A stretch of DNA of 12,647 nucleotides from Beijerinckiaceae bacterium (GCA_947380915.1 CANCSY010000073.1:1-12647), one strand, 5' to 3'; numbered from the stretch's first letter, positions 1 through 7,718 are shown. Numbers and translations: made by a program. Notes: generated from the letters alone by a model not told the origin.

Positions 1-977
1 AGGCCCTTCATGCCCGTATAGGATTTGCCGCTCGCCTGAAGCTTGCGGTCGATCAGATATTCATTCGCCTTGTTGCGAATGGCGTGGTCGCTCCCCGCAT
101 AGTTCTCCGTATGGATGCCGCGGAAGCTTGTCTCGCGGGCGAGGTCTTCCGCGGTGAGGGGGCGGGAGGGATGAAAGTTGATGCTGTAGAGCATGGTGTT
201 TTCATCGTCGATCGGCGCCCACACATGGGCGGCGTGCGGGCGTGATGAAATGATCTTGTGGAAGGGCATCAGCATGACATTCATGTTCCACATGATGTCG
301 CCTTCGCCGGGATCGCGGCCGGTGCCGACGATGAAGCCGAAGTCCGTCGCCATCACTTCATAGAGCGTGGCCACGATCCTGCGGCTTTTCTCCGCGTCGC
401 CCCCATGCAGGAAGCTCAGATGCGTGGCGTCGAACCCGCCTTCCAGCCCCTGCAACCAGTTGCATTCCTGAATATGGCGCGAGGCGAAGCGTTGCTCCGC
501 CGGCAGCAGGGTCCATTCCAGTTCGGGAAACTCCGGCTTCAATTCCGGCGGACCCATATAGGTCCAGACCACATCCCCGCGTTCGAGGCAGGGATAGGCC
601 TTGGTCTTCAATTCCCTCGCGGTGCGTTCGCGTTCCTCGTCACTCGCCTGGGGTATGCAGGGAAGGTCCGTGCAATGGCCGTCCACGTCGAACTTCAGCC
701 CATGATAGACGCAGCGCAGGCCGCCCTCTTCGTTGCGGCCATAGAACAGGGACGCCGTGCGATGGGGGCATCTTTCATCCAGCAGGCCCAGGCGTCCCTG
801 GGTGTCGCGAAACAGCACGAGATCCTCGCCCATCAGGCGCACGCGCAGTGGGGGGCCGTCACGTTCGGGGATCTGGTGGGAGAAAGCGGCGGGGATCCAG
901 TATCTGCGAATCAACTCACCCATGGGCGTCCCGGGCCCGACGCGGGTCAGCATTTCATTCTCTTCATGCTTCAGCAC
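1..977 (-). CDS. Rieske non-haem iron oxygenase, alpha subunit (phthalate 4,5-dioxygenase-like), 3' end outside window
   Basis: Cytoplasmic terminal oxygenase that would receive electrons from a separate reductase and hydroxylate or O-demethylate an aromatic (often carboxylated) substrate. The start is read as GTG at 977: an AGGGAGGG ribosome site lies just upstream, and the resulting N-terminus (LKHEENEMLTRVGPGTPMG) matches the usual start of this family; an internal ATG at 953 would cut it. Seen in the sequence: the Rieske [2Fe-2S] ligands C70-x-H72 and C89-x2-H92, and the mononuclear iron region with N173, E179, D183, H186 and H191 in the standard N-W/E-x3-D-x2-H-x4-H spacing. About 325 residues are present; the C-terminus lies beyond the left edge. 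All visible metal ligands are intact. It lies 222 bp downstream of the formamidase on the same strand. The family also contains LigX-like O-demethylases, so phthalate as substrate is only a guess. No reductase gene is in view. Confidence 0.88.
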   Translation of the reverse strand, partial: MLKHEENEMLTRVGPGTPMGELIRRYWIPAAFSHQIPERDGPPLRVRLMGEDLVLFRDTQGRLGLLDERCPHRTASLFYGRNEEGGLRCVYHGLKFDVDGHCTDLPCIPQASDEERERTARELKTKAYPCLERGDVVWTYMGPPELKPEFPELEWTLLPAEQRFASRHIQECNWLQGLEGGFDATHLSFLHGGDAEKSRRIVATLYEVMATDFGFIVGTGRDPGEGDIMWNMNVMLMPFHKIISSRPHAAHVWAPIDDENTMLYSINFHPSRPLTAEDLARETSFRGIHTENYAGSDHAIRNKANEYLIDRKLQASGKSYTGMKG

Positions 978-1060
978 GATGTCTCCCTCCCTGATTTAAC
1001 GTGTCGAGAGGGAAACGCCGCCTCTGGGGGCAGTATTTTCGCCGCTCAACTATTTTTCTC

Positions 1061-1089
1061 AGGTTAGAGGGGATCATCCTGCCTGTAAA
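1061..1089 (-). promoter_or_regulatory. Weak promoter-like pair upstream of the Rieske oxygenase
   Basis: On the minus strand TTTACA (1089-1084, 5 of 6 to the -35 consensus) is followed after 17 bases by TAACCT (1066-1061, only 3 of 6 to the -10 consensus). The -35 box lies in a 12-base inverted repeat, CCTGTAAACAGG (1082-1093), which could be an operator. The match is weak and the placement is inference. Confidence 0.2.
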
Positions 1090-1126
1090 CAGGGGGCCAT
1101 GCGGCGCGGGCGCTCGCCCCACCTCG

Positions 1127-1149
1127 CGACGCCCCTTTGTGGGGCGTCG
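1127..1149 (-). terminator. 9-bp perfect hairpin downstream of the formamidase
   Basis: CGACGCCCC (1127-1135) and GGGGCGTCG (1141-1149) form a perfect 9-bp stem with a 5-base loop (TTTGT). It begins about 50 bases after the formamidase stop codon and lies before the Rieske gene. On the minus strand it is not followed by a T tract; on the plus strand TTTC follows. It may attenuate or stabilise the transcript between the two minus-strand genes rather than be a full intrinsic terminator. Confidence 0.35.
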
Positions 1150-1199
1150 TTTCAGGAGCGCAGGGGCGCCTCGCGTCCTTCAGGGCCTCCCGAAGGGCC

Positions 1200-2207
1200 T
1201 CACTCCTTCGCCGTCTCGCCATAGCGCCTCGTGGGCCTCGGGAAGCCGCAGGAGGAGCCATCGGTCTCCTTGATCGCATCTTCCCAGGGCAGGCGATAAC
1301 GACCCGCCACCAGATCCTGCATATAGGTATAGGGGCAATCCTGCGCCCCGCCGTCCACGGCGGTGAAGCCGCGATGGGCGAACTGGTAGATATTGTTCTC
1401 CACGCCCCAATGGATCCGCGCCTCGCGCACGAGATCCGGGCGCACTTCGGCGGTGATGATCTCGTCGACCCGGCCGGTGGTCCCATGGGCCAGCACTTCG
1501 CCGTCGAAATTGACGATCATGCCCTCGCCCATGGAATCGAAAGACCCATCCGTTCCGCACATGCAGACATTGGCCGTGATCATCAGGTTGCAGAATGAAT
1601 TCGACTGGTTGGTGAAGCGCCAGGCCTGCCTGATGGGCGCGGTGTAGCCCGCCGTGCGGATCATGATCTCCGCGCCCTTGTAGGCGCATTCCCGCGCCAT
1701 CTCCGGGAACATGCCGTCATGGCAGATGATGAGCGCGAGTTTCGCGCCCTTCGGCCCCTCGATGACGGGAATGCCGAGATCGCCGGGCTCCCAGGGCTCC
1801 ACGGGCGTCCAGGGATGCATCTTGCGATAATAGAGCTTCAGCTCGCCCTTGTCGTCGATGATGATTCCGGAATTGTAGGGATTGCCATGGGGGTTGAACT
1901 CCATGATGGAGAAACAGCCCCAGATCCTGTTCTCGATGCAGGCCTGTTTGAAGGCGGCGACCTCCGGTCCGTCGAGGCGGCACATGATGTCCGGGTTCAT
2001 ATCCATCGACAGGCCATGCAGCGCATATTCGGGGAAAACGACGAGATCCATCGTGCCCAGATTGCGCCGCGCCTTGCCCACCATGTCGACGATGCGTTGG
2101 GTCTGGCGCGCCAGATCCTCTGAAGTCACCACGACAGGAAGTTGCAACTGGACGAGGCCGATCACGACCCCTTCCGGTGACTTGTTCAAACCGCCCAGCC
2201 CGTTCAT
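1200..2207 (-). CDS. amiF: Formamidase (AmiF-type, nitrilase superfamily)
   Basis: Cytoplasmic hydrolase expected to split formamide into formate and ammonia. The 335-residue protein is nearly the length of Helicobacter pylori AmiF and matches it as remembered along its whole length, including the PWEPGDLG region, the ENNIYQFAHRGF region and the C-terminal LPWED segment. The nitrilase Glu-Lys-Cys triad is visible as E60 (FPEY), K129 (YYRKMHPW) and C162 (IICHDGM). The ATG at 2207 was chosen because AAGGGG stands a few bases upstream and it gives the family N-terminus; the frame stays open 36 codons further upstream, but that part is low-complexity and unlike the family. It is divergent from the first TctC gene (246 bp between starts) and is followed on the same strand by the Rieske oxygenase. 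The closest alternative is the short-chain aliphatic amidase AmiE, but the length and C-terminus favour AmiF. Confidence 0.88.
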   Translation of the reverse strand: MNGLGGLNKSPEGVVIGLVQLQLPVVVTSEDLARQTQRIVDMVGKARRNLGTMDLVVFPEYALHGLSMDMNPDIMCRLDGPEVAAFKQACIENRIWGCFSIMEFNPHGNPYNSGIIIDDKGELKLYYRKMHPWTPVEPWEPGDLGIPVIEGPKGAKLALIICHDGMFPEMARECAYKGAEIMIRTAGYTAPIRQAWRFTNQSNSFCNLMITANVCMCGTDGSFDSMGEGMIVNFDGEVLAHGTTGRVDEIITAEVRPDLVREARIHWGVENNIYQFAHRGFTAVDGGAQDCPYTYMQDLVAGRYRLPWEDAIKETDGSSCGFPRPTRRYGETAKE

Positions 2208-2300
2208 GCCCGATCCCCTTGCCGATTGCCGCTCAAGCGAAGCAAAAGCTGCGCCAGAGGGGCGGGGAGTGCGAAGGGGCGGGGTGACGGATGAAGAGAA

Positions 2301-2313
2301 GAGCTGTAAGCTC
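2301..2313. promoter_or_regulatory. Short inverted repeat between formamidase and first TctC gene
   Basis: GAGCT and AGCTC flank a 3-base centre (GTA), followed on the plus strand by six A. It lies in the 246-bp divergent intergenic region, about 95 bp before the formamidase start and 140 bp before the TctC start. It could be a regulator binding site; as a terminator it would have its T tract on the wrong side. No convincing -35/-10 pair was seen in this intergenic region on either strand. Confidence 0.2.
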
Positions 2314-2453
2314 AAAAAACAGGCATCAAGGCTTCACCGCCGAAGCAGTCTGCGTCGCAGTCCGCCCCCTTGCGGAATGGCGACCTTCTTGCATGGCCCT
2401 GAAAAGACGTGGCGGGATGCGCCGCCGCTCGCAAATGGAATCGGGAAAACGTA

Positions 2454-3497
2454 ATGACAAATCGCCTTTCCGCCGCCGCCGTTGCAGCTCTTGCGCTGGT
2501 GGGCCTCGGCGCCGCGCCCGCCAGAGCCCAGCCGGCCACAGAATTCTACAAGGGCAAGACGATCGCCATGGTGGTCAGCTCCAGCGCCGGTGGCGGTTAT
2601 GACGTGCTCGCGCGCACCATCGCTCGCTACCTGCCCAAGCACATTCCCGGCGCGCCCATCGTCGCCGTGCGCAACATGCCCGGCGCTGGCGGCATCGTCG
2701 CCACCAACTATCTCTACAATGTCGCCTCGAAAGACGGGCTCACCATCGGCGGCGTGCAGAACAACACGCCCTTCGAGCCGCTGCTGGGCACCAAGGAGGC
2801 GGAATATGACCCCAAGAAATTTACCTGGCTTGGTTCGCCCAGCTACGAGACAGGCCTGCTGATCGTCTGGAACACCGTGCCGGTCAACACGGTCGATGAC
2901 GTGCGCAAGCGCGAGATCACCGTCAGTTCGTCGGGCGCCAATTCCACGCCCAGTTTCTATGCGCGCCTGTTGAACGAATTGCTCGGCACGAAACTGAAGA
3001 TCGTGGTGGGCTATCCCGGTCAGAGCGAATCCTTCATCGCCATGGAGCGGGGCGAGGTCGATGGCTACCCCAGCATTTTCTGGAGTTCGCTGTCCGCGAC
3101 GCGGCCTGACTGGATCAAGCAGGGCAAGGTCAAATACATCGTTCAATATGGACCGGAAAAGGAAGCAGGCGCGGGCGCCACGCCCAATGTCAGCGATCTC
3201 CTCACCAGTTCCGAAGACAAATTGCTGCTGAATGCGGCGGTCGCCCCTCTGGCGCTGGGTCGCCCCTATCTTCTGCCCCCGGGTGTGCCTGCCGACCGCG
3301 TGGCCCTGTTGCAGAAAGCCATGATGGACACATTTGCCGATCCCGAATTTCTGGCCGAGGCGGAAAAGCTCAATCTGGGCGTGAATACGCCACGCTCTGC
3401 GCAAGCCATGGCCAAGATCGTCAACGACGCCTATGCGACGCCCCCCGACATCGTGACGCGCCTGCGCAAGATCGCCAATCCCGAGGCGGGCAAATAG
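2454..3497 (+). CDS. TctC-type periplasmic solute-binding protein, copy 1
   Basis: Exported binding protein of the tripartite tricarboxylate transporter (Bug/TctC) family, which captures small carboxylated solutes in the periplasm. The ATG at 2454 is preferred over an earlier one at 2409 because it gives a clean Sec signal peptide: T-N-R, a hydrophobic Ala/Leu/Val core, then cleavage after A23-R24-A25. The mature 322-residue protein carries family landmarks: FYKGKTI near residue 31, the ligand-loop GGGYD at 46-50, NMPGAGG at 74-80, YLYN at 86-89 and PLLGTK at 109-114. Length (347 aa with signal) is normal. It is divergent from the formamidase. No TctA or TctB membrane subunit is present, so it must use a transporter encoded elsewhere or act as a sensor. 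The two other copies in the window share all these landmarks but differ in overall sequence. Ligand unknown. Confidence 0.88.
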   Translation: MTNRLSAAAVAALALVGLGAAPARAQPATEFYKGKTIAMVVSSSAGGGYDVLARTIARYLPKHIPGAPIVAVRNMPGAGGIVATNYLYNVASKDGLTIGGVQNNTPFEPLLGTKEAEYDPKKFTWLGSPSYETGLLIVWNTVPVNTVDDVRKREITVSSSGANSTPSFYARLLNELLGTKLKIVVGYPGQSESFIAMERGEVDGYPSIFWSSLSATRPDWIKQGKVKYIVQYGPEKEAGAGATPNVSDLLTSSEDKLLLNAAVAPLALGRPYLLPPGVPADRVALLQKAMMDTFADPEFLAEAEKLNLGVNTPRSAQAMAKIVNDAYATPPDIVTRLRKIANPEAGK

Positions 3498-3503
3498 GGA
3501 TCG

Positions 3504-3518
3504 GCGCCGCGTCGGCGC
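3504..3518 (+). terminator. Small hairpin just after TctC copy 1
   Basis: GCGCCG and CGGCGC form a perfect 6-bp stem with a 3-base loop, starting 7 bases after the TctC stop codon. There is no T tract after it, so it is at best a weak or Rho-assisted terminator, or a 3'-end stabiliser. Confidence 0.25.
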
Positions 3519-3548
3519 ATGACGGCGTCCGCACGCGCTTGTGAAGAC

Positions 3549-3623
3549 CATGAAACCCCTGTGGATTGATAATCGCCTCATTCGCATCCATCTCTCCTTG
3601 AGAGATCGCTCAGGGGTTTCATG
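3549..3623 (+). promoter_or_regulatory. 13-bp inverted repeat covering the ribosome site and start codon of the DUF6134 gene
   Basis: CATGAAACCCCTG (3549-3561) and CAGGGGTTTCATG (3611-3623) are perfect reverse complements separated by 49 bases. The right arm contains the presumed Shine-Dalgarno AGGGG and the ATG at 3621. If transcription starts before 3549, the leader RNA could pair with and hide the translation start. Inside the spacer is a second perfect hairpin, ATCTCT (3590-3595) with AGAGAT (3601-3606), 5-base loop, and a smaller GATT/AATC pair (3564-3574). The repeat is directly visible; its role as a translational switch or an operator is inference. Confidence 0.5.
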
Positions 3624-4295
3624 ACTCGCATGATCGCCAATATGGACAGGCGCCGGTTTCTCGCGGCGGCGGGCGCGAGCCTTTTCTGCTCACGCGCCGC
3701 CGACGCCAGCATCCTTGCGCCGCCGGGAAATCGTCTCGCCTTCACCGTCCTGCGGGAGGGAAAGGAGATCGGGAGCCATCTGCTCACTTTCGCCCGCAAT
3801 GGGGAGGTCTGGACCATTCAGGTGGCCATCGATTTTCTGATCAAGCTCGGGCCTGTTCCTCTGTATCGCTACGAACATCGCGCCACGGAAATCTGGAATG
3901 GCGCCAGTTTCGCCTCCATCGAGGCGCAAACCAATGACGATGGCGCGCGCACCACCTTGCGGGCGCAGCGCGGCCCTGACGCTGTGCTCGTCGAGTCCTC
4001 GCAGCAGGGCAAATATGAAGCTCCCGCCAACGCCCTCCCTTCGACCCACTGGAACCGGCGCATGCTGGATGGACCCTTCATCAACACCCAGACAGGCCAG
4101 TTGATGAAAAGCGCCGTAAGCCCGCGCGGCGCGGGCGTGGTCGAGACCGTGTCCGGCCGCAGCGTCAGCGTGCGTCGCTACGAGATCGCGGGCCCGCCGA
4201 TCCTCGAGACCTGGTATGACGAGCGGCTGACCTGGACCGGCCTGCAATTCAAGGCGCGGGACGGATCGCAGATCATCTACAAGCGTCAGGACTAG
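3621..4295 (+). CDS. Tat-exported DUF6134-like protein of unknown function
   Basis: A 224-residue protein resembling the uncharacterised DUF6134 family (recognised from memory, not searched). The N-terminus has a twin-arginine-type signal: D9-R10-R11-R12-F13-L14, a short hydrophobic stretch, and a likely cleavage site after A27-D28-A29, so the protein is probably periplasmic and may be exported folded. The rest is predicted mainly beta (alternating polar/hydrophobic, several VWTIQV-like strands), with conserved-looking YRYEH (near 75), a THWN segment and a C-terminal LTWTGLQFKARDGSQIIY. No catalytic motif is recognised. The start at 3621 is chosen for AGGGG four bases upstream; ATGs at 3630 and 3642 are alternatives, the last retaining the Tat motif. 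It follows TctC copy 1 by 123 bp, and its last 23 bases overlap the end of the convergent SGNH hydrolase gene. Confidence 0.75.
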   Translation: MTRMIANMDRRRFLAAAGASLFCSRAADASILAPPGNRLAFTVLREGKEIGSHLLTFARNGEVWTIQVAIDFLIKLGPVPLYRYEHRATEIWNGASFASIEAQTNDDGARTTLRAQRGPDAVLVESSQQGKYEAPANALPSTHWNRRMLDGPFINTQTGQLMKSAVSPRGAGVVETVSGRSVSVRRYEIAGPPILETWYDERLTWTGLQFKARDGSQIIYKRQD

Positions 4296-5550
4296 CGCCC
4301 GGCGCCACCAGGGCGAGATCCACCGCCGCGCCCATGGCCTGATAGCCCAGCCGATTGGGATGCAGCCCGTCGCCCGGCCCGCCAATGGAGGAGCCGGGCT
4401 TCATGGGCGCATGGAGGCCGCCGGTCTGCGGATCGCGCGTCGGCGCCTCGAAGTCGATCACGCCGTCAAAGAGCCCGCCATTGCGCAGGAAATCGTTATA
4501 GGCGCGGCGCTTCGCCTCCACCTGTTCGCCGCCATGGGTCTCGATGGTGGCGCCCAGCGCGGTGGTCAGCAAAGCAGCGATCACGCGCACGCCCGGAACG
4601 CCCGCGCGGATGCGCGCGACCCCCGCCTTCACACCCGCGATCACATCCTCGACGCTGGCCGCGCCATGGCCGAAATCGTTGATCCCTTCCAGCCAGATCA
4701 CGGTCGAGACCCCCGACAGGCCGATCACGTCGCGCCCAAGCCGTTCGAGCGCGCAGGGTCCGCCATCGGTGGGCCGCGCCACGTCATAGGCGGCAGGGGA
4801 GATGATTTCGTTGGCGCCGATGCCCTGATTGACCACAGCGGCTCGAATGCCCGCCCGGCCCAGGCGGCGCGCCAGCACATCGGGCCAGCGATCATCCCCA
4901 TTGATGGTCGAGCCGGACCCATCGGTGATGGAATCCCCAAAACAGACAATGACAGGCGCGTCCGCGCGCATGTCGACAGCGTCGAGGAAATACCAGGACG
5001 CCGTGGGATAGGGAAAGCCCGCTTCGCCTTCATCCGCGCAGCAGGGCGCCGCATGGGGCGGGCTCACATAGGAGGTTTGCAGGGCTTTCGCATGCCAGGT
5101 CATGGGCCCGCTCACGCCCTCCACATGGAAGCTCACCGCCAGCTTGCGCCCTTCCAGCAGGGCTGGCGCCAAATGGTCCAGCGGCGCCGCATCGCTCCAC
5201 AGGCAGGCGCCCGGCGCAATGACCACGCCGGGGCGCCCATCGAAAAGTACGGGCCGATTGGTCCCCGTCACCAGGGCGCTGCTGGAGGCTTGCAGGCCCA
5301 CATGGACATCGCGCAGGCGAAGCTCGCGCGCGCCCAGCGCATTGCTGAACCGCAGGCGCAGATGGGTTCCCCAGAGCGATGGCCGCAGCACCATGCGGAA
5401 GGATTGATCGCAGGCGCCGCGGGCGGGGTCGGGAAACACAAAGCGCATCTCCGGCTGGGCGGTGGGCTTTCCTGCGGGGTAGGGCCCCTGCGCGGATGCG
5501 GTCCAGACCGTGGCCCAGGGCAGGCTTTCGGATGTGTCCAGCGCGCTCAT
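4273..5550 (-). CDS. SGNH/GDSL-family hydrolase (esterase or lipase-like)
   Basis: A serine hydrolase expected to split an ester or acetyl group from a small molecule or glycan. All four SGNH blocks are visible in the 425-residue protein: G205-D206-S207 (nucleophile Ser, FGDSITDG), NQGIG at 241-245, G289-x-N291-D292 (EGINDFG) and the D394-x2-H397 pair (GDGLHPN). An N-terminal domain of about 190 residues precedes the catalytic domain, an arrangement known from XynE-like SGNH proteins. No signal peptide is evident, suggesting a cytoplasmic location. The ATG at 5550 is fixed by AGAGGA seven bases upstream; the frame is open further upstream but without a ribosome site. It is divergent from TctC copy 2 (121 bp between starts) and its stop overlaps the 3' end of the DUF6134 gene by 23 bp. 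The natural ester is unknown. Confidence 0.85.
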   Translation of the reverse strand: MSALDTSESLPWATVWTASAQGPYPAGKPTAQPEMRFVFPDPARGACDQSFRMVLRPSLWGTHLRLRFSNALGARELRLRDVHVGLQASSSALVTGTNRPVLFDGRPGVVIAPGACLWSDAAPLDHLAPALLEGRKLAVSFHVEGVSGPMTWHAKALQTSYVSPPHAAPCCADEGEAGFPYPTASWYFLDAVDMRADAPVIVCFGDSITDGSGSTINGDDRWPDVLARRLGRAGIRAAVVNQGIGANEIISPAAYDVARPTDGGPCALERLGRDVIGLSGVSTVIWLEGINDFGHGAASVEDVIAGVKAGVARIRAGVPGVRVIAALLTTALGATIETHGGEQVEAKRRAYNDFLRNGGLFDGVIDFEAPTRDPQTGGLHAPMKPGSSIGGPGDGLHPNRLGYQAMGAAVDLALVAPGASPDACR

Positions 5551-5618
5551 GTGTTTCCTCTCTGATTTGCCACGATTACGCCATGGGCCGCGCCTGTCGG
5601 CAAGGGCGCGGCGATGGT

Positions 5619-5647
5619 TTGACGCGGGCCTTGCGCCGGTCAATGAT
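5619..5647 (+). promoter_or_regulatory. Sigma70-like promoter for TctC copy 2
   Basis: TTGACG (5619-5624, 5 of 6 to the -35 consensus) is followed after 17 bases by AATGAT (5642-5647, 4 of 6 to the -10 consensus). Transcription would begin near 5654, giving a leader of about 18 bases that still contains the AAGGGGAG ribosome site before the ATG at 5672. It lies in the 121-bp divergent region shared with the SGNH hydrolase. It is the best -35/-10 pair seen in the window, though unproven. Confidence 0.45.
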
Positions 5648-5671
5648 GCGCAAAAACAAGGGGAGTTGGCC

Positions 5672-6694
5672 ATGCGGTTGTTGAACGCGCTGTTAGCGTT
5701 GCTCTGTTGCCTGCTGGCCGGGGGCGCGCGCGCCCAGCCTGTGGCCGACTTCTACCGGGGCAAGACCGTCAATGTCTGGATCGGCTATGGTCCGGGCGGC
5801 GGCTATGACCTGTCCGCCCGTGTGCTCGCCCGTCACATGGGCCGCCATATTCCCGGCGAGCCAACCCTCGTGGCGCGCAACATGCCGGGCGCCGGCTCCC
5901 TCACCCTCGCCAACTGGCTCTACAATATCGCGCCAAAGGACGGGCTCGATTTCGGCATCTTCGGGCGCACCGTTCCCATCGACCCCTTGCTGGGAACCAA
6001 GGGCGCCCAGTTCGACGCCTTGAAATTCACCTGGCTTGGCTCGACCTCCAACGAAGTCTCCACCTGCGTCGCCTGGCATGATGCGCCCGTGCAGAAGGCG
6101 CAGGATCTCTTCACGCGGGAATTGACGGTGGGCGCCTCCGGCGCCGCCTCGCCATCCGCCGTCTTTCCCTATCTCTTCAATTCGATCATTGGCACGAAGA
6201 TCAAGGTCATCAACGGCTATACGACCTCGGCGACCATTTTGACGGCGCTGGAGGCGGGCGAACTCAACGGCTTTTGCGCCTGGGGTTGGGTGCCCATGAA
6301 GGCCATGCGCGCCGATTGGATCCGCGACCGGAAATTCAACGTGCTGTTCCAGATCGGGTTGGCCAAACACAAGGATCATCCCGAGACGCCGCTCATTCTG
6401 GATTTCGCCAAAACGCCGGAAGATCGCGCACTGCTGGAAATTCTCGTGGCGCCGCAGGTCTTCGCCCGTCCCTTCGCTGCGCCGCCGGGCATTCCCGCAG
6501 ACCGCGCGGCGGCCCTGCGTGAGGCCTTCAACAAGACCGTGCGCGATCCCGCCTTCATCGAGGAGGCCGAGCGCATGGTGCTCGAACCTGATCTTGTCGA
6601 CGCGGCCATGCTCGAAGGCGTGCTCCGCAAGATTTACGATGCGCCCAGGCCGCTGCTCGAACGCGCCAGGGAGGCGCTGGCGGCGGGGCAATAG
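5672..6694 (+). CDS. TctC-type periplasmic solute-binding protein, copy 2
   Basis: Second member of the TctC/Bug family, 340 aa. The ATG at 5672 has a strong AAGGGGAG ribosome site and starts a compact Sec signal peptide (M-R, a Leu-rich core with C12-C13, cleavage after A19-R20-A21); the frame extends 54 codons further upstream without signal-like features. Landmarks: FYRGKTVN near 27, GGGYD at 42-46, NMPGAGS at 70-76, NWLYN at 81-85, PLLGTK at 105-110, and a C-terminal FAAPPGIPADR segment. The loop preceding GGGYD (IGYGP) differs from copy 1 (SSSA) and copy 3 (ALAA), which hints at different ligands, since this loop contacts the solute in the family. It is divergent from the SGNH hydrolase and convergent with the dihydroxyphthalate decarboxylase-like gene, 21 bp apart. 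No membrane subunits are nearby. Confidence 0.88.
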   Translation: MRLLNALLALLCCLLAGGARAQPVADFYRGKTVNVWIGYGPGGGYDLSARVLARHMGRHIPGEPTLVARNMPGAGSLTLANWLYNIAPKDGLDFGIFGRTVPIDPLLGTKGAQFDALKFTWLGSTSNEVSTCVAWHDAPVQKAQDLFTRELTVGASGAASPSAVFPYLFNSIIGTKIKVINGYTTSATILTALEAGELNGFCAWGWVPMKAMRADWIRDRKFNVLFQIGLAKHKDHPETPLILDFAKTPEDRALLEILVAPQVFARPFAAPPGIPADRAAALREAFNKTVRDPAFIEEAERMVLEPDLVDAAMLEGVLRKIYDAPRPLLERAREALAAGQ

Positions 6695-6715
6695 GCCCCG
6701 CAGAAAGCGGCCCGT

Positions 6716-7690
6716 TCAGGTGGCGAGCGTCGAGGCGACGAACAGCTTTTCGGGCGCATAGCGCTGACTGATCAAGCCCTGATCGTGCGAATATTGGATG
6801 AACCGCTCGAGATTGGCGCGATTGGCGGCGAATCCGCTTTTCCAGAGGTCGCCGAATTTTTCGCGGGAGGATTCATAGAGGTGGCGAATCTCCGGCAGGC
6901 GCGCCCAGTTGGGATCTGAATAATAATCGTCGCAGATCTCATGGGCCTGGGCGAACATGTCCATCAGCGCCGCTGGCAAATCCGGATGTTCCTCCACAAG
7001 GCTCGGCGCCATGGCGACGATATGCATGATGGGCCAATAGCCGAGCTTGTCGAAGTAGCGCTTCTCCTCCGCCTGCGTGTCGCGAAACAGCCTGCGGGTC
7101 TTGACCTTGCCCTTCATCACGGAATGGGGCGGATGGGGCATGAAGATGGCGTCGATCTCATGGTTTTCCAGCAGCAGCCCGAGGTCGGTTCCCTTGGGCG
7201 CATAGTCGATGGTGACGCCCGGCTTGTGATCGAACTTCACTTTTTCGGCGCGGGTGAGAAGCCATTTGATGTCTTCCCATGCCACGCCATATTCGAATTT
7301 GAGATCGCCCTTGGCGAGCAGGGAGAGCGTCGTCTGGAAGGACGACAGGCCCACCCTGCGGCCGATCAGGTCCGCCGGTTTTTCGATGTCGCTGTCGGCG
7401 CGCACGAACATGCAGCTCTGGGAGAACAGGCGCCGGGGAAAGATCGGCACGCCGATCAGCGGCACACCGCGATCGATCGCCATCAGAAAGGTCGACATGG
7501 AAAATTCCGCGACGTCGAAACTCTGGTGATGGATCATCTGTTCGTGCCGCGATCCCCCGTCGCGCAGCCCGTCGGATTGGCCGACTTGCAGCGCCTTGTA
7601 GGTGAACCCTTCCGGCGCCTTCACCGTGCCGTCAAAGAAAGGAAAATGGCGGTCATAGCGATCCATCGCGATGATGATTTCGCGGGTCAT
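6716..7690 (-). CDS. 4,5-dihydroxyphthalate decarboxylase-like protein (substrate-binding-protein fold)
   Basis: A 324-residue protein resembling the 4,5-dihydroxyphthalate decarboxylases of phthalate degradation (Pht5 type), which turn 4,5-dihydroxyphthalate into protocatechuate and share the fold of NMT1/THI5-like binding proteins. Recognised features are FDVAEFSMSTFL (58-69), GVPIFPRRLF (80-89), DLIGRRVGL (107-115), the EYGV...DIKW stretch (133-143), HEIDAIF (177-183) and WPIMHIV (219-225), in family order. There is no signal peptide, which favours a cytoplasmic enzyme over a true binding protein. The ATG at 7690 has GGAG eight bases upstream. It sits 28 bp after the OCD-family gene on the same strand, so the two are probably co-transcribed. 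Many proteins annotated with this name are untested, and the substrate may not be a phthalate; an auxiliary binding role cannot be excluded. Confidence 0.7.
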   Translation of the reverse strand: MTREIIIAMDRYDRHFPFFDGTVKAPEGFTYKALQVGQSDGLRDGGSRHEQMIHHQSFDVAEFSMSTFLMAIDRGVPLIGVPIFPRRLFSQSCMFVRADSDIEKPADLIGRRVGLSSFQTTLSLLAKGDLKFEYGVAWEDIKWLLTRAEKVKFDHKPGVTIDYAPKGTDLGLLLENHEIDAIFMPHPPHSVMKGKVKTRRLFRDTQAEEKRYFDKLGYWPIMHIVAMAPSLVEEHPDLPAALMDMFAQAHEICDDYYSDPNWARLPEIRHLYESSREKFGDLWKSGFAANRANLERFIQYSHDQGLISQRYAPEKLFVASTLAT

Positions 7691-7718
7691 GGCGGTCTCC
7701 GTTTATCTTGTTTCGCGA

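Noticed and set aside
258..1067. 269-codon plus-strand frame opposite the Rieske oxygenase
   Set aside because: The minus strand carries intact Rieske and iron ligand motifs; the plus frame is only its complement.
2208..2315. 36-codon N-terminal extension of the formamidase from ATG 2315
   Set aside because: The ribosome site and the family N-terminus both point to 2207; the extension is Ser/Arg/Pro-rich and covers the divergent intergenic region.
2334..3587. 417-codon open frame antisense to TctC copy 1
   Set aside because: It mirrors a gene with clear family landmarks and signal peptide; composition is His/Arg/Gly-rich without recognisable domains, typical of a GC-rich antisense shadow.
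4360..5565. 401-codon open frame on the plus strand across the SGNH hydrolase
   Set aside because: The minus-strand reading has all SGNH catalytic blocks and a good ribosome site; the plus-strand reading has no known motif.
6695..6715. Possible bidirectional terminator between convergent TctC copy 2 and the decarboxylase-like gene
   Set aside because: Only a 4-bp CCGC/GCGG stem without a T tract is present in the 21-base gap.
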